A stretch of 13,396 nucleotides of DNA, taken from an uncultured Mollicutes bacterium (lineage in GTDB: Bacteria > Bacillota_I > Bacilli_A > RF39 > UBA660). Both the position numbers and the translations under genes were made by a program. Within the stretch, counting starts at the first letter, position 1, and the number at the start of each line of letters is the position of its first letter. Positions 13,392 to 13,396 of the stretch are shown here, piece by piece. The notes under the pieces were generated by a model. It saw only the letters and a program-made list of their open reading frames with translations. It did no database searches and was not told where the DNA came from. The stretch spans positions 1-13,396 of the forward strand of contig UQQI01000041.1 in NCBI GenBank assembly GCA_900543055.1, given 5' to 3'.

Positions 13392-13396
13392 TTACC

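Noticed and set aside
1..13396. CRISPR arrays, insertion sequences or prophage modules
   Set aside because: No regularly spaced repeats, terminal inverted repeats, integrase or structural phage genes are visible; only the decayed Rpn-type nuclease hints at mobility.

Overview
The window comes from a very AT-rich, low-GC Gram-positive-type bacterium. Purine-rich Shine-Dalgarno sites (GAGGTGG, AGGTGAT, AAGGAG), sigma-A promoters with 17-bp spacers and U-tailed hairpin terminators all point to a Bacilli/Mollicutes-related Firmicute, plausibly an uncultured gut lineage (inference). TGG encodes Trp and the genes read cleanly with the standard code. All 16 stop codons that can be read (one belonging to a pseudogene) are TAA or TAG, never TGA.

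Layout. 1-2817: the tail of a membrane protein, a small acidic protein, an ABC ATPase and a large polytopic permease in one tight operon that ends at a terminator. 2912-3571: a decayed PD-(D/E)XK (Rpn-type) nuclease/transposase remnant, convergent with a Sir2-family NAD-dependent deacylase on the minus strand; the two share a bidirectional terminator. 4390-5176: an exported glucosaminidase-like wall hydrolase with its own promoter, a perfect 18-bp palindrome at the predicted transcription start, and a terminator. 5178-6396: a membrane-anchored HExxH metallopeptidase. 6417-7077: a roughly 600-nt structured non-coding RNA with its own consensus promoter and terminator. 7101-7703: a four-helix membrane protein matching OapA, the OLE-associated protein. 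7740-8408: a kinase-fold protein lacking the catalytic Asp. 8483-10072: a YbiT/YkpA-type ABC-F ATPase with several degenerate ATPase motifs. 10124-11125: a thioredoxin-like lipoprotein and a PH-domain protein in an operon. 11168-12358: an unknown single-TM exported protein. 12438-12594: tRNA-Cys(GCA) and tRNA-Gly(GCC). 12699-13310: a small winged-helix-like protein and an unknown partner. A probable promoter sits at the right edge.

The most notable element is the RNA at 6452-7053. Its length, its position immediately upstream of an oapA-like gene and its dense helices identify it as an OLE (Ornate, Large, Extremophilic) RNA. OLE RNA forms a membrane-bound ribonucleoprotein with OapA and is known mainly from extremophilic and anaerobic Firmicutes. 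Here it lies outside the isoprenoid/DNA-repair operon in which it is classically found, and it is flanked by a surface protease and a pseudokinase. Most of the other genes concern the cell envelope (permease, wall hydrolase, protease, lipoprotein, anchored surface protein). None carries an unmistakable mobile-element signature except the nuclease remnant.
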